From assembly GCA_029007035.1 (NCBI GenBank), contig JAQXHC010000035.1, positions 1-64,000 on the forward strand: a stretch of DNA of 64,000 nt, written 5' to 3'. Positions 39,893 to 49,819 of the stretch are shown here, in pieces. Under the pieces are notes generated by a model. That model saw nothing but the letters and a program-made list of their open reading frames with translations. It was not told the origin of the DNA and did not search any database. The position numbers and the translations under genes are program-made. The stretch comes from Oscillospiraceae bacterium (GTDB lineage Bacteria; Bacillota; Clostridia; Oscillospirales; Ruminococcaceae). The stretch's first letter is position 1. Each line of letters opens with the position of its first letter.

Positions 39893-40873
39893 TTATTCAG
39901 ACTTTTCCTTTTTGCCGGATTTCTTTGAAGTACGCTTTTCCTCCCATGCAGCCCATGTAACGGGAGCAACAAAGAGCGATGAATAAGTACCTGATACAAG
40001 ACCGAACATAAGCGGTACAGAGAAGCTGAGCAGTGAATCGTAACCCGAAATGAGAACTACAATCGTAATTGAAAGCATTGCGCCGATCGTTGTAACCGAA
40101 GTTCTGATTGAACGTGTAAGCGACTGCGAACAGCCTGCATTTACAAGCTGTGAGATCGAAGCCTTTGGAGTGAGCTTTTTGTTCTCACGGATTCTGTCGT
40201 AGATAACGATAGTGTTATTGATTGAATAGCCGAGAATCGTAAGGATTACGGCAACTGTATTGGAACTGAACTCAAATCCGAAGATTATTGTCGCGGCAAA
40301 CGCAACCAGAAGGTCGTTGAGCAGCGCGAGAACCGAGCAGAGACCTGCGGTCCAGCCGCCGATTTTTCTGAATCTGATTGCGATATAAAGAATAATCAGC
40401 ACAGCTGCAAAAATTACGGCTACAATACATTTCAGGAAAAATTCAGTACCTGTTGTCGGACTTACGTCGTTGGAGTCATAAAGTGTAAGGTCGTTATCGG
40501 GGAATTTTTCCTGAAGCTTATCGGTAAGGTCAGTCTGTCTCTCAACGGTAAGTCCATTCTCTGAGGTAAATGAAATTGTAAGCTCCTTAGCATCGGAATC
40601 AAGACTTTCGCCCGTTCTTATCGTGATGCTGTCGGTGATGATTTCGCCTGCCGCAGCCTTAACCGCGTTGGTATCGATGTCGCCTGTGTACTGGTAGGTT
40701 ATCATCGTACCGCCTCTGAACTCAATAGCCACGCTGATTCCGCGCACGAGACAGCCGATAAGCGTAACAGCGACAATTGCAGCAGTAATAATAAATATCA
40801 TCATCTTCTTTGAGCAGAAGTTATATATCTTCTTTGCCGGAGCTGTATTTGCAGAATTATTGTTCTTACTCAT
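39893..40873 (-). CDS. secF: protein translocase subunit SecF
   Basis: VAIEFRGGTMITYQYTG ... ILGYSINNTIVIYDRIRENKK. Confidence 0.95.
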   Translation of the reverse strand: MSKNNNSANTAPAKKIYNFCSKKMMIFIITAAIVAVTLIGCLVRGISVAIEFRGGTMITYQYTGDIDTNAVKAAAGEIITDSITIRTGESLDSDAKELTISFTSENGLTVERQTDLTDKLQEKFPDNDLTLYDSNDVSPTTGTEFFLKCIVAVIFAAVLIILYIAIRFRKIGGWTAGLCSVLALLNDLLVAFAATIIFGFEFSSNTVAVILTILGYSINNTIVIYDRIRENKKLTPKASISQLVNAGCSQSLTRSIRTSVTTIGAMLSITIVVLISGYDSLLSFSVPLMFGLVSGTYSSLFVAPVTWAAWEEKRTSKKSGKKEKSE

Positions 40874-42282
40874 TTCACGTCACCTCCGAAAAGCTTTCTG
40901 TTTTTGAAGCACTTGAACTTAGAAAGTGAAGTTACCATAAGTCTTGCGGCGAACACACCCATGACGAAGTTGAAGATAACGCCGGCGAGGAGAGTATATC
41001 CGAACGAATATACAACGCCCTCGGCAGTTGCGCCGAATGCCGCAAATATAGTGCTGTTGAGTATCTTTGAGAAGAAGCTTGTCGGAACGCCGAAAGCTCC
41101 CATAAGTACAATAGCAACGATAACGTTTGTGATGTTGCCGTCGAGGATAGCAGAGAACGCTTTCTTATATGCAACGTTGATACCCGATTCAAGGGACTTT
41201 CCGCTGCGAAGCTCCTCTTTCAGACGCTCGCCTGTTATGATATTTGCATCAACTCCCATACCGACCGCAAGGATAATTCCGGCGATACCGGGAATTGTGA
41301 GAGTCGAGCTGTCCATGAAGCCGAACCAGCCGGAAACGGCTGCGATACTTCCTGCGATCTGACCGATAATAGCAATAACGGCAACCATACCAGGAAGTTT
41401 GTAGAGGACGATCATGTAAATTGCAATTGCAGCAAGTGCAATAGCACCTGCAAGAAGAATTGCATTGAGCGAGCCTTCACCCATTGTAGGTGAAATGGTC
41501 TTGAAGCTCTTGGTTTCTATCTTGAGGGGAAGCGCACCTGAATTGATCTTGTCCGCAAGATCCTGAGCATCGCTCATGGTCTCAAAGCTTCCTGAGATAT
41601 AAGCCTCTCCGTCTGTAATAGCGTTATTTACGGTCGGAGCAGATATCATGATATTATCCATCCAGATTGAAATAGGCGTTGAAGAACCTTTAAGCTCTGT
41701 AGTAGCCGCTGCGAATGCAGATTTTCCGCTATCGTTAAGAATCAGCTTTACCATATATTCGTATTGACCCTCGTCGTTTGGCATATTTACAGCCTGAGCC
41801 GACTGCACGTCCGCACCGCTGATTACGATTTCACCTGTAGGAACGGTTTCTTCATTCTCATCGGTTTCGGAAGCTGTGCCTTTTCTGAATGTAAGCTCGG
41901 CAGTCTCGCCAAGCTCTTTAACAGCGGTCTCGGGGTCGAAATCAGTTTCACCTGCCTGCCACGGGAATCGCACGATAATTCTGTCGCTGTCCTCGTCGCT
42001 GTAGACCTCACTGTCGTTAATGCCCTTGTTAACAAGTCTTGTTTTGATAGTTGCCGTAGCTGCATCGAGCTGTTCCTTTGTTGCGTCCACGTCATTCGCA
42101 GGACCGAAAGTTACATCGACGCCGCCCTGAATATCAATGCCGAGACGGATATCGTCAACGCCGTTGATAAGCGGCTTGCAGTTATCGCCGAACTGGTAGT
42201 CGAGACCAAGGACCGACGATACGGAAAACAGCAATATCAGGACAAGGACAATGAAGAATGTGGATTTTTTAGCCTTTTTCAC
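40870..42282 (-). CDS. secD: protein translocase subunit SecD
   Basis: LGIDIQGGVDVTFG, GVDANIITGERLKEELRSGKSLESGINVAYKKAFSAILDGN; GTG start after TAGGAGG. Confidence 0.95.
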   Translation of the reverse strand: MKKAKKSTFFIVLVLILLFSVSSVLGLDYQFGDNCKPLINGVDDIRLGIDIQGGVDVTFGPANDVDATKEQLDAATATIKTRLVNKGINDSEVYSDEDSDRIIVRFPWQAGETDFDPETAVKELGETAELTFRKGTASETDENEETVPTGEIVISGADVQSAQAVNMPNDEGQYEYMVKLILNDSGKSAFAAATTELKGSSTPISIWMDNIMISAPTVNNAITDGEAYISGSFETMSDAQDLADKINSGALPLKIETKSFKTISPTMGEGSLNAILLAGAIALAAIAIYMIVLYKLPGMVAVIAIIGQIAGSIAAVSGWFGFMDSSTLTIPGIAGIILAVGMGVDANIITGERLKEELRSGKSLESGINVAYKKAFSAILDGNITNVIVAIVLMGAFGVPTSFFSKILNSTIFAAFGATAEGVVYSFGYTLLAGVIFNFVMGVFAARLMVTSLSKFKCFKNRKLFGGDVK

Positions 42283-42475
42283 GTTCAAGCCTCCTAATGA
42301 TTTTAGTGTCACACTGACAATTATATTTATTATATTACAATCTTGCAAAAAAGTCAAGCAGTATACAGAGAAAATACAAAAATTTTTTGTATATAAGGCG
42401 GTTATTGTGTGTGTTGTACTGTGCCGGCTGTGTTTAAAACCGTTCTTTCAGTACCGCCGCAGCTCTGCAATTATC

Positions 42476-42504
42476 TTGACATACACGAATTTATGCGATA
42501 TAAT
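42476..42504 (+). promoter_or_regulatory. consensus sigma-A promoter (TTGACA-17-TATAAT)
   Basis: Both hexamers exact, 33 nt upstream of the zinc-ribbon gene start. Confidence 0.85.
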
Positions 42505-42536
42505 ATAGTTACACTATTATATTGGAGGAATTTTTC

Positions 42537-43823
42537 ATGAAATGTCAATTCTGCGGATATGAATCCGATGAAAGCTCGAGATTCTGTGTTAAATGCGGTA
42601 AGTCCCTCTCGGAAGCCATATCAGATACCGCTGAAACAACCAAATCAGAATCAGATAATTCCAAAACAGCCGAGCCGGCGGTCAGCGATGCCGTAACAGC
42701 CGAACCAGAAGCGATTACTCCGGAATCAGTGGATAATCCTGCTGAAGATACAGCTGATTCAGCGCCCGGTGATAATGCCCCTGAGTCTTCTGCTCCTGAA
42801 AAAACTGCCGAAGAAATACCGTCATTCGAATTAAACGGTCAGTCCGGATATTCCTCTGCTCCGAATCCTGAATTTACCGACGAATATATTCCCGACGAGC
42901 CTCAGCCTGTTGAAGTAATCCGTCCGTCAAAACCATCGGGCGGACGCATATTCGCATCAGTGCTTATATCGATACTCGCGGTAATAGTACTTACTCTGTT
43001 CAATGTGCTTCTCCCTGCACGGCTCGGTCTTTGCAGAGACGCCGCAGCTAAATCCGTTAAATCGATTGATACGGGCGATCTTCTCGAAACACGCATTGAC
43101 AGTGACAAAACCGTTTCTGACTACATATTTGAGAATGTTCAGCCGTCGTTCATTGAAAATGTCGGCGCAGAACAGGACGATATTGACGAATTTATTGAAG
43201 AATCGGAAATCATCGATTTTGCTTCCGGTCATATCTCAAATTATGCAGGCTACCTCATCGACGGCTCCGTAACCAAGGATCCCGCCATCGAAACCGACGA
43301 TATTATGGACTTTATCCATGACAGCGACGATGTATTCGAGGATGTTTTCGACTATAAACTGACGAAGAAGGACTATTCCGATTTTGAAAACTCTCTCAGC
43401 GACCTCAACATTGACGATAAACTCTCGCTTGATTACTGGAGCGATGAAATTGATTTCAACCTCGGAACGGTTCACTTCGCTTTCTCGTTTATAACAATAG
43501 GTATTCTTTTCGCACTTGCAGTTGTTATCTGTATCTGGATTGCGATTATTCTCGGCAAGCACGCTTCAGCGATTTTCGGATTCTTCGGAACGATTACAGT
43601 AATCGGCGGCTGCCTTATACTTATTCCGTCGCTTATCGGACTTTTCATGTCGCTGTTCGTAACTCCGGAAGAAACTCTCGCCTATATCACGCTGAAATTC
43701 GCATATCCTGTTACGCTCTTCGGTGCGGCTACAGGAGCGGCTGAGCTTGTTATCGGAATAATCTTCCTTCTCATCAAAAAATTCATAAGAAAAAGAGCGG
43801 CAAAAAAACTTGCTGCAAACTAA
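42537..43823 (+). CDS. zinc-ribbon membrane protein with long acidic/Pro/Ala linker
   Basis: MKCQFCGYESDESSRFCVKCGKSL ribbon; C-terminal TM segments. Confidence 0.75.
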   Translation: MKCQFCGYESDESSRFCVKCGKSLSEAISDTAETTKSESDNSKTAEPAVSDAVTAEPEAITPESVDNPAEDTADSAPGDNAPESSAPEKTAEEIPSFELNGQSGYSSAPNPEFTDEYIPDEPQPVEVIRPSKPSGGRIFASVLISILAVIVLTLFNVLLPARLGLCRDAAAKSVKSIDTGDLLETRIDSDKTVSDYIFENVQPSFIENVGAEQDDIDEFIEESEIIDFASGHISNYAGYLIDGSVTKDPAIETDDIMDFIHDSDDVFEDVFDYKLTKKDYSDFENSLSDLNIDDKLSLDYWSDEIDFNLGTVHFAFSFITIGILFALAVVICIWIAIILGKHASAIFGFFGTITVIGGCLILIPSLIGLFMSLFVTPEETLAYITLKFAYPVTLFGAATGAAELVIGIIFLLIKKFIRKRAAKKLAAN

Positions 43824-43826
43824 GCC

Positions 43827-45137
43827 ATGAAAAATATCAGAGATCTTAAACGACCGCTCAACACCGAGCAGACGCATCTTCTCGAATCAATGAAATCAAA
43901 AATCGAAGCTGACGGCATAAATACCGTCAGCTTTGAAATGTTTGAAATGCTTGTTGTCCGCCCGCTGTTTGACAAACTTGATACGGCTTTTTTCATGGAA
44001 CGCGAGTTCGGGAATTTCTATGTCGGAAAGCAGTCCTTTTACGAGATTCGCTGCGAAGCCGAGGAATATGTCCGCAAAAGAGCCGACCGAAAAAAGAAAT
44101 GCCCCACTATCGAGGATATTTATTCACGCATTGAAAAAACCGCAAAGCTCAGTCCGTCCGGCATAGAGAAGCTTATGAAGCGGGAATGCAGTCTGAAAGA
44201 ATTTTTCTGCTTTCCCCGAAGCTCGGGATACGAGCTTTACAGCACAGCAAAAAAACTCGGACGAAAAATCATCATCACCGCCGACACCTGCCTGCCGCGG
44301 CGAACGGTTGAGAAAATTCTCGAGAACTGCGGATATACCGGCTACGACGCACTTTACATCACCGGAGACTGCGGTGCGGCAAAGCTGCCCGACGGCGAGC
44401 TTTTCAGTAAAATAAGCTCGGAAATGAAACTCGTTCCGTCGAAAACTCTCCACTTCGGCTGCACATTTGACGCCGATACGGAGGCGCCCATAAAGCAGGG
44501 CTGGAAGTCAATGCTCGTCCCCTCCTGCCGTGACCGGCTGGTTAAATCGGGACGTATCTGCGGATATATTCAAAAGCAGCTGTTTTACGATTTTGCATCG
44601 GAAAAACACCTTGCGCTTCGATGCATACTTGCTCTTTACGCTGTTTATGCGTTTGATTATCCTCAGAGCAAGGTTCCCCACAGCGATTTCTGCGGCGACT
44701 GCTATATGATGGGTTTTCTCATTCTCGGCGCGCTGAGCTGCCATAAGGATTACATTGCCGAAAGCAAGACGGATATTGACGTTCTTTCCGCTCTCGGTAA
44801 AAATTCATCTGCTGCGGACGGAAAAAATGATTTTATCACTCTGTTCGATGGAATTTTCGGTGATACGCTTGAAAAATTCGGCTTCGGTGAATGTGATCTC
44901 CCGCTGAAATTTCTTGCCTGTCACGGCGCTGTCGGCGACAGAATGAATCTCGATAAACAGCTTTCTCCCATAGATTCCGCAGAATGGGGTGCTGCTGTCA
45001 CCGAACCGGAGCTTGCTCCGGTATTCACCAAGGCGCGTGAACGGAATTTCGGTGAAAAGCTCGTTGACAGAATGTTCCCCCCGAACACTAAGGTCCGTAA
45101 GATCCTTGACAGGATCATGGCTAAAATTCATCTTTAA
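43827..45137 (+). CDS. HAD-superfamily-like hydrolase domain protein
   Basis: SFEMFEMLVVRPLFDKLD..., EIRCEAEEYVRKRA, ELYSTAKKLGRKIIITADTCLPRRTVEKILENCGYTGYDALYITGDCGAAKLPDGELF. Confidence 0.65.
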   Translation: MKNIRDLKRPLNTEQTHLLESMKSKIEADGINTVSFEMFEMLVVRPLFDKLDTAFFMEREFGNFYVGKQSFYEIRCEAEEYVRKRADRKKKCPTIEDIYSRIEKTAKLSPSGIEKLMKRECSLKEFFCFPRSSGYELYSTAKKLGRKIIITADTCLPRRTVEKILENCGYTGYDALYITGDCGAAKLPDGELFSKISSEMKLVPSKTLHFGCTFDADTEAPIKQGWKSMLVPSCRDRLVKSGRICGYIQKQLFYDFASEKHLALRCILALYAVYAFDYPQSKVPHSDFCGDCYMMGFLILGALSCHKDYIAESKTDIDVLSALGKNSSAADGKNDFITLFDGIFGDTLEKFGFGECDLPLKFLACHGAVGDRMNLDKQLSPIDSAEWGAAVTEPELAPVFTKARERNFGEKLVDRMFPPNTKVRKILDRIMAKIHL

Positions 45138-45242
45138 GCAACACCTTTAAAGATTGTCCGGCAGATTCACTGCCGGATTATATAAAAATTCCGCAGGCAG
45201 GCTGTCGCCTGTCAAGGAGTTTTTGCGCAGTGCTGCCTTTAA
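45133..45242. repeat. degenerate member of the MITE/REP-like family (copy E; right end gcgcagtgctgcctttaa)
   Basis: Right end resembles copies B/D; internal hairpins tccggcag/ctgccgga and gcaggc/gcctg. Confidence 0.4.
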
Positions 45243-45429
45243 TGTAATATGCTTCTGAATGATATAATATAATAGACCGAAGAACTCCGAATGTTCGACA
45301 ATACACAGGGGTCTGGCACGAATAGACATATTTTCGCCTGAAAGTGAAAATATCCGTCAAAATACGCTGTTGCCTTTGACTGATTATCTGTGATATAATT
45401 GAATCGTAGAACAAAGGAGGTCTAAAAAA

Positions 45430-46185
45430 ATGAACAAAAAAATAAAAGTACTTATCGGCGATGATTCTGCGGAAAACGGGGTCAGCATAGCAAATAAGCT
45501 GAGAGAAAGAGGAATGTATGCATATACAAGACGCAGAGACGTCACAGTAATCCTCGATTCTATCAGGAACGACCCGCCGGATATTGCAGTGCTCGACGTT
45601 ACAGCTCAGAACGGCGACGCGGTTTCTATTATGAAACGCGCCCGCGAACTGGGAGTCAATGTGCCTGCTTTTATCATTACTTCCGCATACGACAATGAGT
45701 TCGTGGAAAATCAGGTCATGGAAAACGGTGCTTCCAGATTTATGCTGAAGCCTTATGCCGCCGAAGACCTGTGCAGAGCCATTAACTCTATTCTCGGCGA
45801 TAAGGCTGACAGCTTCAGCGATGATATGGAGATCGTGGTAACCGACATCATTCATCAGCTCGGAGTTCCTGCTCATATCAAGGGCTATCACTATCTGAGA
45901 ACTGCAATTCTCCATTCAATCGAGGACAAAACGCTCCTCGAAAGCGTTACGAAGCTCCTTTACCCCACCGTTGCAGGCATCTATGATACGACCTCTTCAA
46001 GGGTAGAGCGCGCTATCCGTCACGCTATCGAGATTGCATGGGACAGAGGCAATGTTGATACGCTCAATTCGTTTTTCGGCTACACCGTGGACATCAGCAA
46101 GGGAAAGCCGACCAATTCGGAATTTATCGCACTTATAACCGATAAGCTCCGTCTGCGCTACAAAACCGCCCTCCGCCGCGCGTAA
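45430..46185 (+). CDS. spo0A: sporulation transcription factor Spo0A
   Basis: REC domain (IGDDSAENG...[14 protein letters not shown]...ITSAYDN...MLKPY) + [22 protein letters not shown]...[66 protein letters not shown]. Confidence 0.96.
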   Translation: MNKKIKVLIGDDSAENGVSIANKLRERGMYAYTRRRDVTVILDSIRNDPPDIAVLDVTAQNGDAVSIMKRARELGVNVPAFIITSAYDNEFVENQVMENGASRFMLKPYAAEDLCRAINSILGDKADSFSDDMEIVVTDIIHQLGVPAHIKGYHYLRTAILHSIEDKTLLESVTKLLYPTVAGIYDTTSSRVERAIRHAIEIAWDRGNVDTLNSFFGYTVDISKGKPTNSEFIALITDKLRLRYKTALRRA

Positions 46186-46258
46186 AGCAGAAACGGGTCA
46201 ACGCTGTTCGGCGGATCATTTCAGCGGATGGTAATAAATGATTAATAGGAGGATTTTT

Positions 46259-46771
46259 ATGTCATTCAAAAAAGTTGATTTATCAGAGCTCAGCATCAAT
46301 CCGTTTAACCTTATCGGTAAGCAATGGATGCTCCTGACAGGCGGAAATATGGAAAATTTCAACACCATGACCGCTTCATGGGGACAGCTTGGCGTGCTCT
46401 GGAACAAAAACGTTCTTACCTGCTATATCCGTCCGAACCGTTACACCTATGAATTTGTTGAAAACGGAGACTTCTTCACCGCGTCATTCTTCGGCGAAGA
46501 ATACCGCGAAGCTCTGAAATTCTGCGGAGCTCACTCCGGCAGAGACTGCGATAAAGCTAAGGAGGCAGGCATTACTCCGGCTGAATTCGACGGAAGCGTC
46601 GGATTTGAAGAAGCTCAGCTGGTTCTTGTGTGCAAAAAGCTCTATTCGGGAGGAATCCGCGAGGACGCGTTCCTTACCGACGACGGACTTTACGCGAAGT
46701 TCTATGGCTCAGATCCGCTCCACAAGGCTTATATCGCAGAAATCACCGCCGCATACATAAGGCAGGATTAA
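46259..46771 (+). CDS. flavin reductase family protein
   Basis: NPFNLIGKQWMLLTGGNMENFNTMTASWGQLGVLWNKNVLTCYIRPNRYTYEFVENGDFFTASFF; RBS AGGAGG. Confidence 0.85.
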   Translation: MSFKKVDLSELSINPFNLIGKQWMLLTGGNMENFNTMTASWGQLGVLWNKNVLTCYIRPNRYTYEFVENGDFFTASFFGEEYREALKFCGAHSGRDCDKAKEAGITPAEFDGSVGFEEAQLVLVCKKLYSGGIREDAFLTDDGLYAKFYGSDPLHKAYIAEITAAYIRQD

Positions 46772-46810
46772 GACTGCACCGTACAAAGCATTCTGTCCGG
46801 TATTGCCTTA
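46768..46810. repeat. short MITE/REP-like element copy F (ttaagactgcaccgtacaaagc attctgtccggtattgcctta)
   Basis: Left half matches copy B left end, right 18 nt identical to copy A right end. Confidence 0.6.
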
Positions 46811-46855
46811 TCCCCTGTCTTCACAAGCAAATGCACACGTTTTTTACTGCGGTCC

Positions 46856-46892
46856 AAAAACGTCCGGAACACACATTCCGGACGTTTTTTTG
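46856..46892 (+). terminator. terminator (aaaaacgtccggaacacacattccggacgttttttt)
   Basis: Perfect stem + T7. Confidence 0.88.
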
Positions 46893-47134
46893 AACTGTTG
46901 AACCGTTATGGAATCAAACGATTTATTTCCGCATATAATGAGATATGGCGACCCCTAAGAAACGTTTTTCAGAAGCAGTAATCCGACTGCGCACCGAATA
47001 TCAGCATCTGATTTTTGTCGGAGTTTTGTGCGATTTATGCGTAATATTACGGAAAAACGGAAATCGGCTCTGCTGCAGGAGAGTCAGCGGTCTTAGATGT
47101 CACCATATACCATATTTTCGAAAGGAGTACTTAT

Positions 47135-48964
47135 ATGTGCGGAATAGCAGGGGCTGTCAGCTTCATTGAAGATATGCGCGAGGATATGAAAATCTACGAG
47201 AATATGCAGCGAGCCATGCTCAGACGAGGACCTGACCAGCGCGGTATCATTCTTACCCGCGAAGCAGCAATGATTCACACCCGTCTTGCAGTCATCGACA
47301 TAAACGGAGGCAGACAGCCGATGACTTTTACCGACGGAGACAGAACATATACCATAGTCTATAACGGCGAGCTCTATAATACAGCCGAAATCCGCCGCGA
47401 GCTGGAGGATGATTTTGAATTTGCCACTTCCTCCGATACCGAAGTTGTACTGAAAAGCTATGTAAAATGGGGCGCGGACTGCGTTGACAAATTCAACGGA
47501 ATTTTCGCATTCGCTGTGTATGACGAATACAGCCGCAGACTTTTTCTTGCCCGTGACAGAATCGGCGTAAAGCCGCTGTTTTTCTACAGAGCAAAGGACA
47601 GACTTATTTTCGGTTCAGAAATCCCCGTTCTGCTCGAACACCCGATGATTCCCCATGAAATCGACGAGATATCGGCGGCGGAGCTTATTCTTACCGCTCC
47701 CGGCAGAACTCCCGGATGCGGAGTCATAAAGGGAATCGAGGAAGTGAAGCCCGGCTGGTGCGGATTCTATTCGCAGGACGGACTGAAGCTCCGCGAATAC
47801 TGGCGGCTTAAAGCCTGCGAGCTTGACGAAACCTTTGAACAGACCACCGAGCACGTCCGGGAGCTTCTTATCGATTCTATCCGACGGCAGCTCGTATCGG
47901 ATGTTCCCGTCTGCACATTCTTGTCGGGAGGTCTTGATTCAAGCCTTATTTCATCGGTTGCGGCGAGCGAGATGAAGAAAAACGGCAAAATCCTTGATAC
48001 ATTTTCCGTGGACTACCTCGACAATGATAAGTATTTCAGGAAAAGTCATTTCCAGCCTGACAGTGACCCCGAATATATCCGCTGTATGGCTGAATATCTT
48101 GGCACGAATCATCACTGGACAATTGTTGATACATCACAGCTTGTGCCTGCACTCTATGAAGCGGTGGAAGCAAGAGGACTTCCCGGTATGGCGGATGTTG
48201 ACGCGTCACTGCTCATTTTTTGCAGGGAAATAAAGAAATACGGCACTGTCGCACTTTCGGGAGAATGCGCCGATGAACTTTTCGGCGGCTATCCGTGGTT
48301 CCGTGACAAGGACATACGCATGACCGACGGTTTCCCGTGGGCACAGAGCACCTCCTACCGCAAACGCTTTCTAAACAGCTATTATGCCGGAAAAATCAAT
48401 GCCGAAGAATATATCCACGATGCTTACAGAGCTACCGCCGATTATGCAATGAAGCTTCCCGGAGACAGCGCCCTTGAATACAGAATGCGTGAAATGACTC
48501 AGCTTAATTTCACATGGTTCATGCAGACGCTTCTCGACCGCAAGGACAGGATGAGTATGTACAGCGGTCTTGAAGTGAGAGTTCCTTTCTGCGACTACAG
48601 AATTGCCGAATATATGTACAATGTAAAATGGGAGTATAAAGACTACATGGGCAGGGAAAAAGGACTCCTCCGCGAAGCGATGAAAGACTGGCTTCCCGAA
48701 AAAGTCCTTATGCGCAAAAAAAGTCCTTACCCGAAGACTCATAATCCCGATTTCCTTGAAGCAGTTACTGCCGAGCTGAGAAATATTCTCGATAACGACA
48801 GCGCTGTACTCGCCCAGCTGGTAAGCATATCCCAGCTTGAAAAGCTTGTCCGACATGAGGACGATGTTCAGTGGTACGGTCAGCTCATGAAGCTCCCGCA
48901 GACGATCGCGTTCTTCATTCAGCTCTATCACTGGCTGAAGAAATATAAAATCAAAGCCGTATAA
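47135..48964 (+). CDS. asnB: asparagine synthase (glutamine-hydrolyzing)
   Basis: MCGIAGAVSF...RRGPDQRGI, YNGELYN, VPVCTFLSGGLDSSLISS, LSGECADELFGGYPWF. Confidence 0.97.
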   Translation: MCGIAGAVSFIEDMREDMKIYENMQRAMLRRGPDQRGIILTREAAMIHTRLAVIDINGGRQPMTFTDGDRTYTIVYNGELYNTAEIRRELEDDFEFATSSDTEVVLKSYVKWGADCVDKFNGIFAFAVYDEYSRRLFLARDRIGVKPLFFYRAKDRLIFGSEIPVLLEHPMIPHEIDEISAAELILTAPGRTPGCGVIKGIEEVKPGWCGFYSQDGLKLREYWRLKACELDETFEQTTEHVRELLIDSIRRQLVSDVPVCTFLSGGLDSSLISSVAASEMKKNGKILDTFSVDYLDNDKYFRKSHFQPDSDPEYIRCMAEYLGTNHHWTIVDTSQLVPALYEAVEARGLPGMADVDASLLIFCREIKKYGTVALSGECADELFGGYPWFRDKDIRMTDGFPWAQSTSYRKRFLNSYYAGKINAEEYIHDAYRATADYAMKLPGDSALEYRMREMTQLNFTWFMQTLLDRKDRMSMYSGLEVRVPFCDYRIAEYMYNVKWEYKDYMGREKGLLREAMKDWLPEKVLMRKKSPYPKTHNPDFLEAVTAELRNILDNDSAVLAQLVSISQLEKLVRHEDDVQWYGQLMKLPQTIAFFIQLYHWLKKYKIKAV

Positions 48965-49025
48965 CGAACGGATGCCGTTTCTGCACAAGCCTTTGATCAA
49001 GGCAGGCGCAGGAACGGCATCTGAA

Positions 49026-49131
49026 TAAAGGCAGCCTCATATAACAGCTCTGCCAGATATCATGTCCGACGGATTCATCTGAATTCTGTACGTATATTTT
49101 AGTTATCCCTTGCGCGGCATTTCATTAAAAA
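49026..49131. repeat. possible degenerate MITE/REP-like copy G (taaaggcagcc ... gcgcggcatttcattaaa)
   Basis: Weak similarity of both ends to the family. Confidence 0.25.
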
Positions 49132-49655
49132 CCAAAAGCCATATAATCCTCGCGGCGGAAACGATGATATGATACCATCGGTCCTTCTACGGTAAGACAG
49201 TAATAATATTCATCGGGTATTCCGTCCTCAAAATAGGCAAGGTAATCAAACTCATCATTTTCAACCTGTTCGATATGCGCCCTGTCGGAATATTTTCGGA
49301 AAATGCCGAGAATACTGTCAACAGGCTGTCTTGCGCCTACTGCCGATATAAATTCGGCAAGGAAATCTGAAATTTTTGTGTTGTCCCTGACGTACTTTCT
49401 CGCCTCGGGCGACAATGTAATACAGAAAACATCTCCCTTTGATGACAGATTTACCAAGCCAATCTTTTGACTCAGCTCTTCACAGAATCCCTCAAGACAG
49501 CTGTTCATTTCGCTGTTTGTCATCTTCGTTCCAAGAATACCGTTCAGCGTTGAAAGGGTATAATTCTGCGTCATTGGCGCACAGTCGAAGCCAAGCTTCG
49601 CGTGCGCCTCCTGAACTGAGTCGATTATATGTGCTTCAAGTTTTTTGAGTTCCAT
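49125..49655 (-). CDS. DUF3877-like protein
   Basis: MELKKLEAHIIDSVQEAHAKLGFDCAPMTQNYTLSTLNGILG; recognised by eye. Confidence 0.65.
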   Translation of the reverse strand: MELKKLEAHIIDSVQEAHAKLGFDCAPMTQNYTLSTLNGILGTKMTNSEMNSCLEGFCEELSQKIGLVNLSSKGDVFCITLSPEARKYVRDNTKISDFLAEFISAVGARQPVDSILGIFRKYSDRAHIEQVENDEFDYLAYFEDGIPDEYYYCLTVEGPMVSYHRFRREDYMAFGF

Positions 49656-49661
49656 TATGAT

Positions 49662-49772
49662 TCAGCCTCCGTTTGAATTGTCGGCTATTCTTGCTGCGCA
49701 GCACATCGCCATTGTGAATACTCCGACGGTTCCGCCGACAAAAAGTCCTATTAAAAATCCGAGCATAATCAT
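49662..49772 (-). CDS. 36-aa single-TM micro-protein, DUF3789-like
   Basis: MIMLGFLIGLFVGGTVGVFTMAMCCAARIADNSNGG* with AAAGGAG upstream; absent from ORF track because it is short. Confidence 0.65.
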   Translation of the reverse strand: MIMLGFLIGLFVGGTVGVFTMAMCCAARIADNSNGG

Positions 49773-49819
49773 TCTCCTTTCGCATTATTTCAATAATGTA
49801 TTATGCCCGTTGTTTCTCA

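Noticed and set aside
45178-45915. 245-aa minus-strand ORF opposite spo0A and its promoter
   Set aside because: Antisense to Spo0A; Cys/His/Ser-rich shadow translation without recognisable domains.
46941-47134. Possible T-box leader before asnB
   Set aside because: No convincing T-box motif or terminator/antiterminator pair seen.
46945-47169. 74-aa ORF upstream of asnB
   Set aside because: Overlaps the asnB start, no RBS or family similarity; likely spurious.
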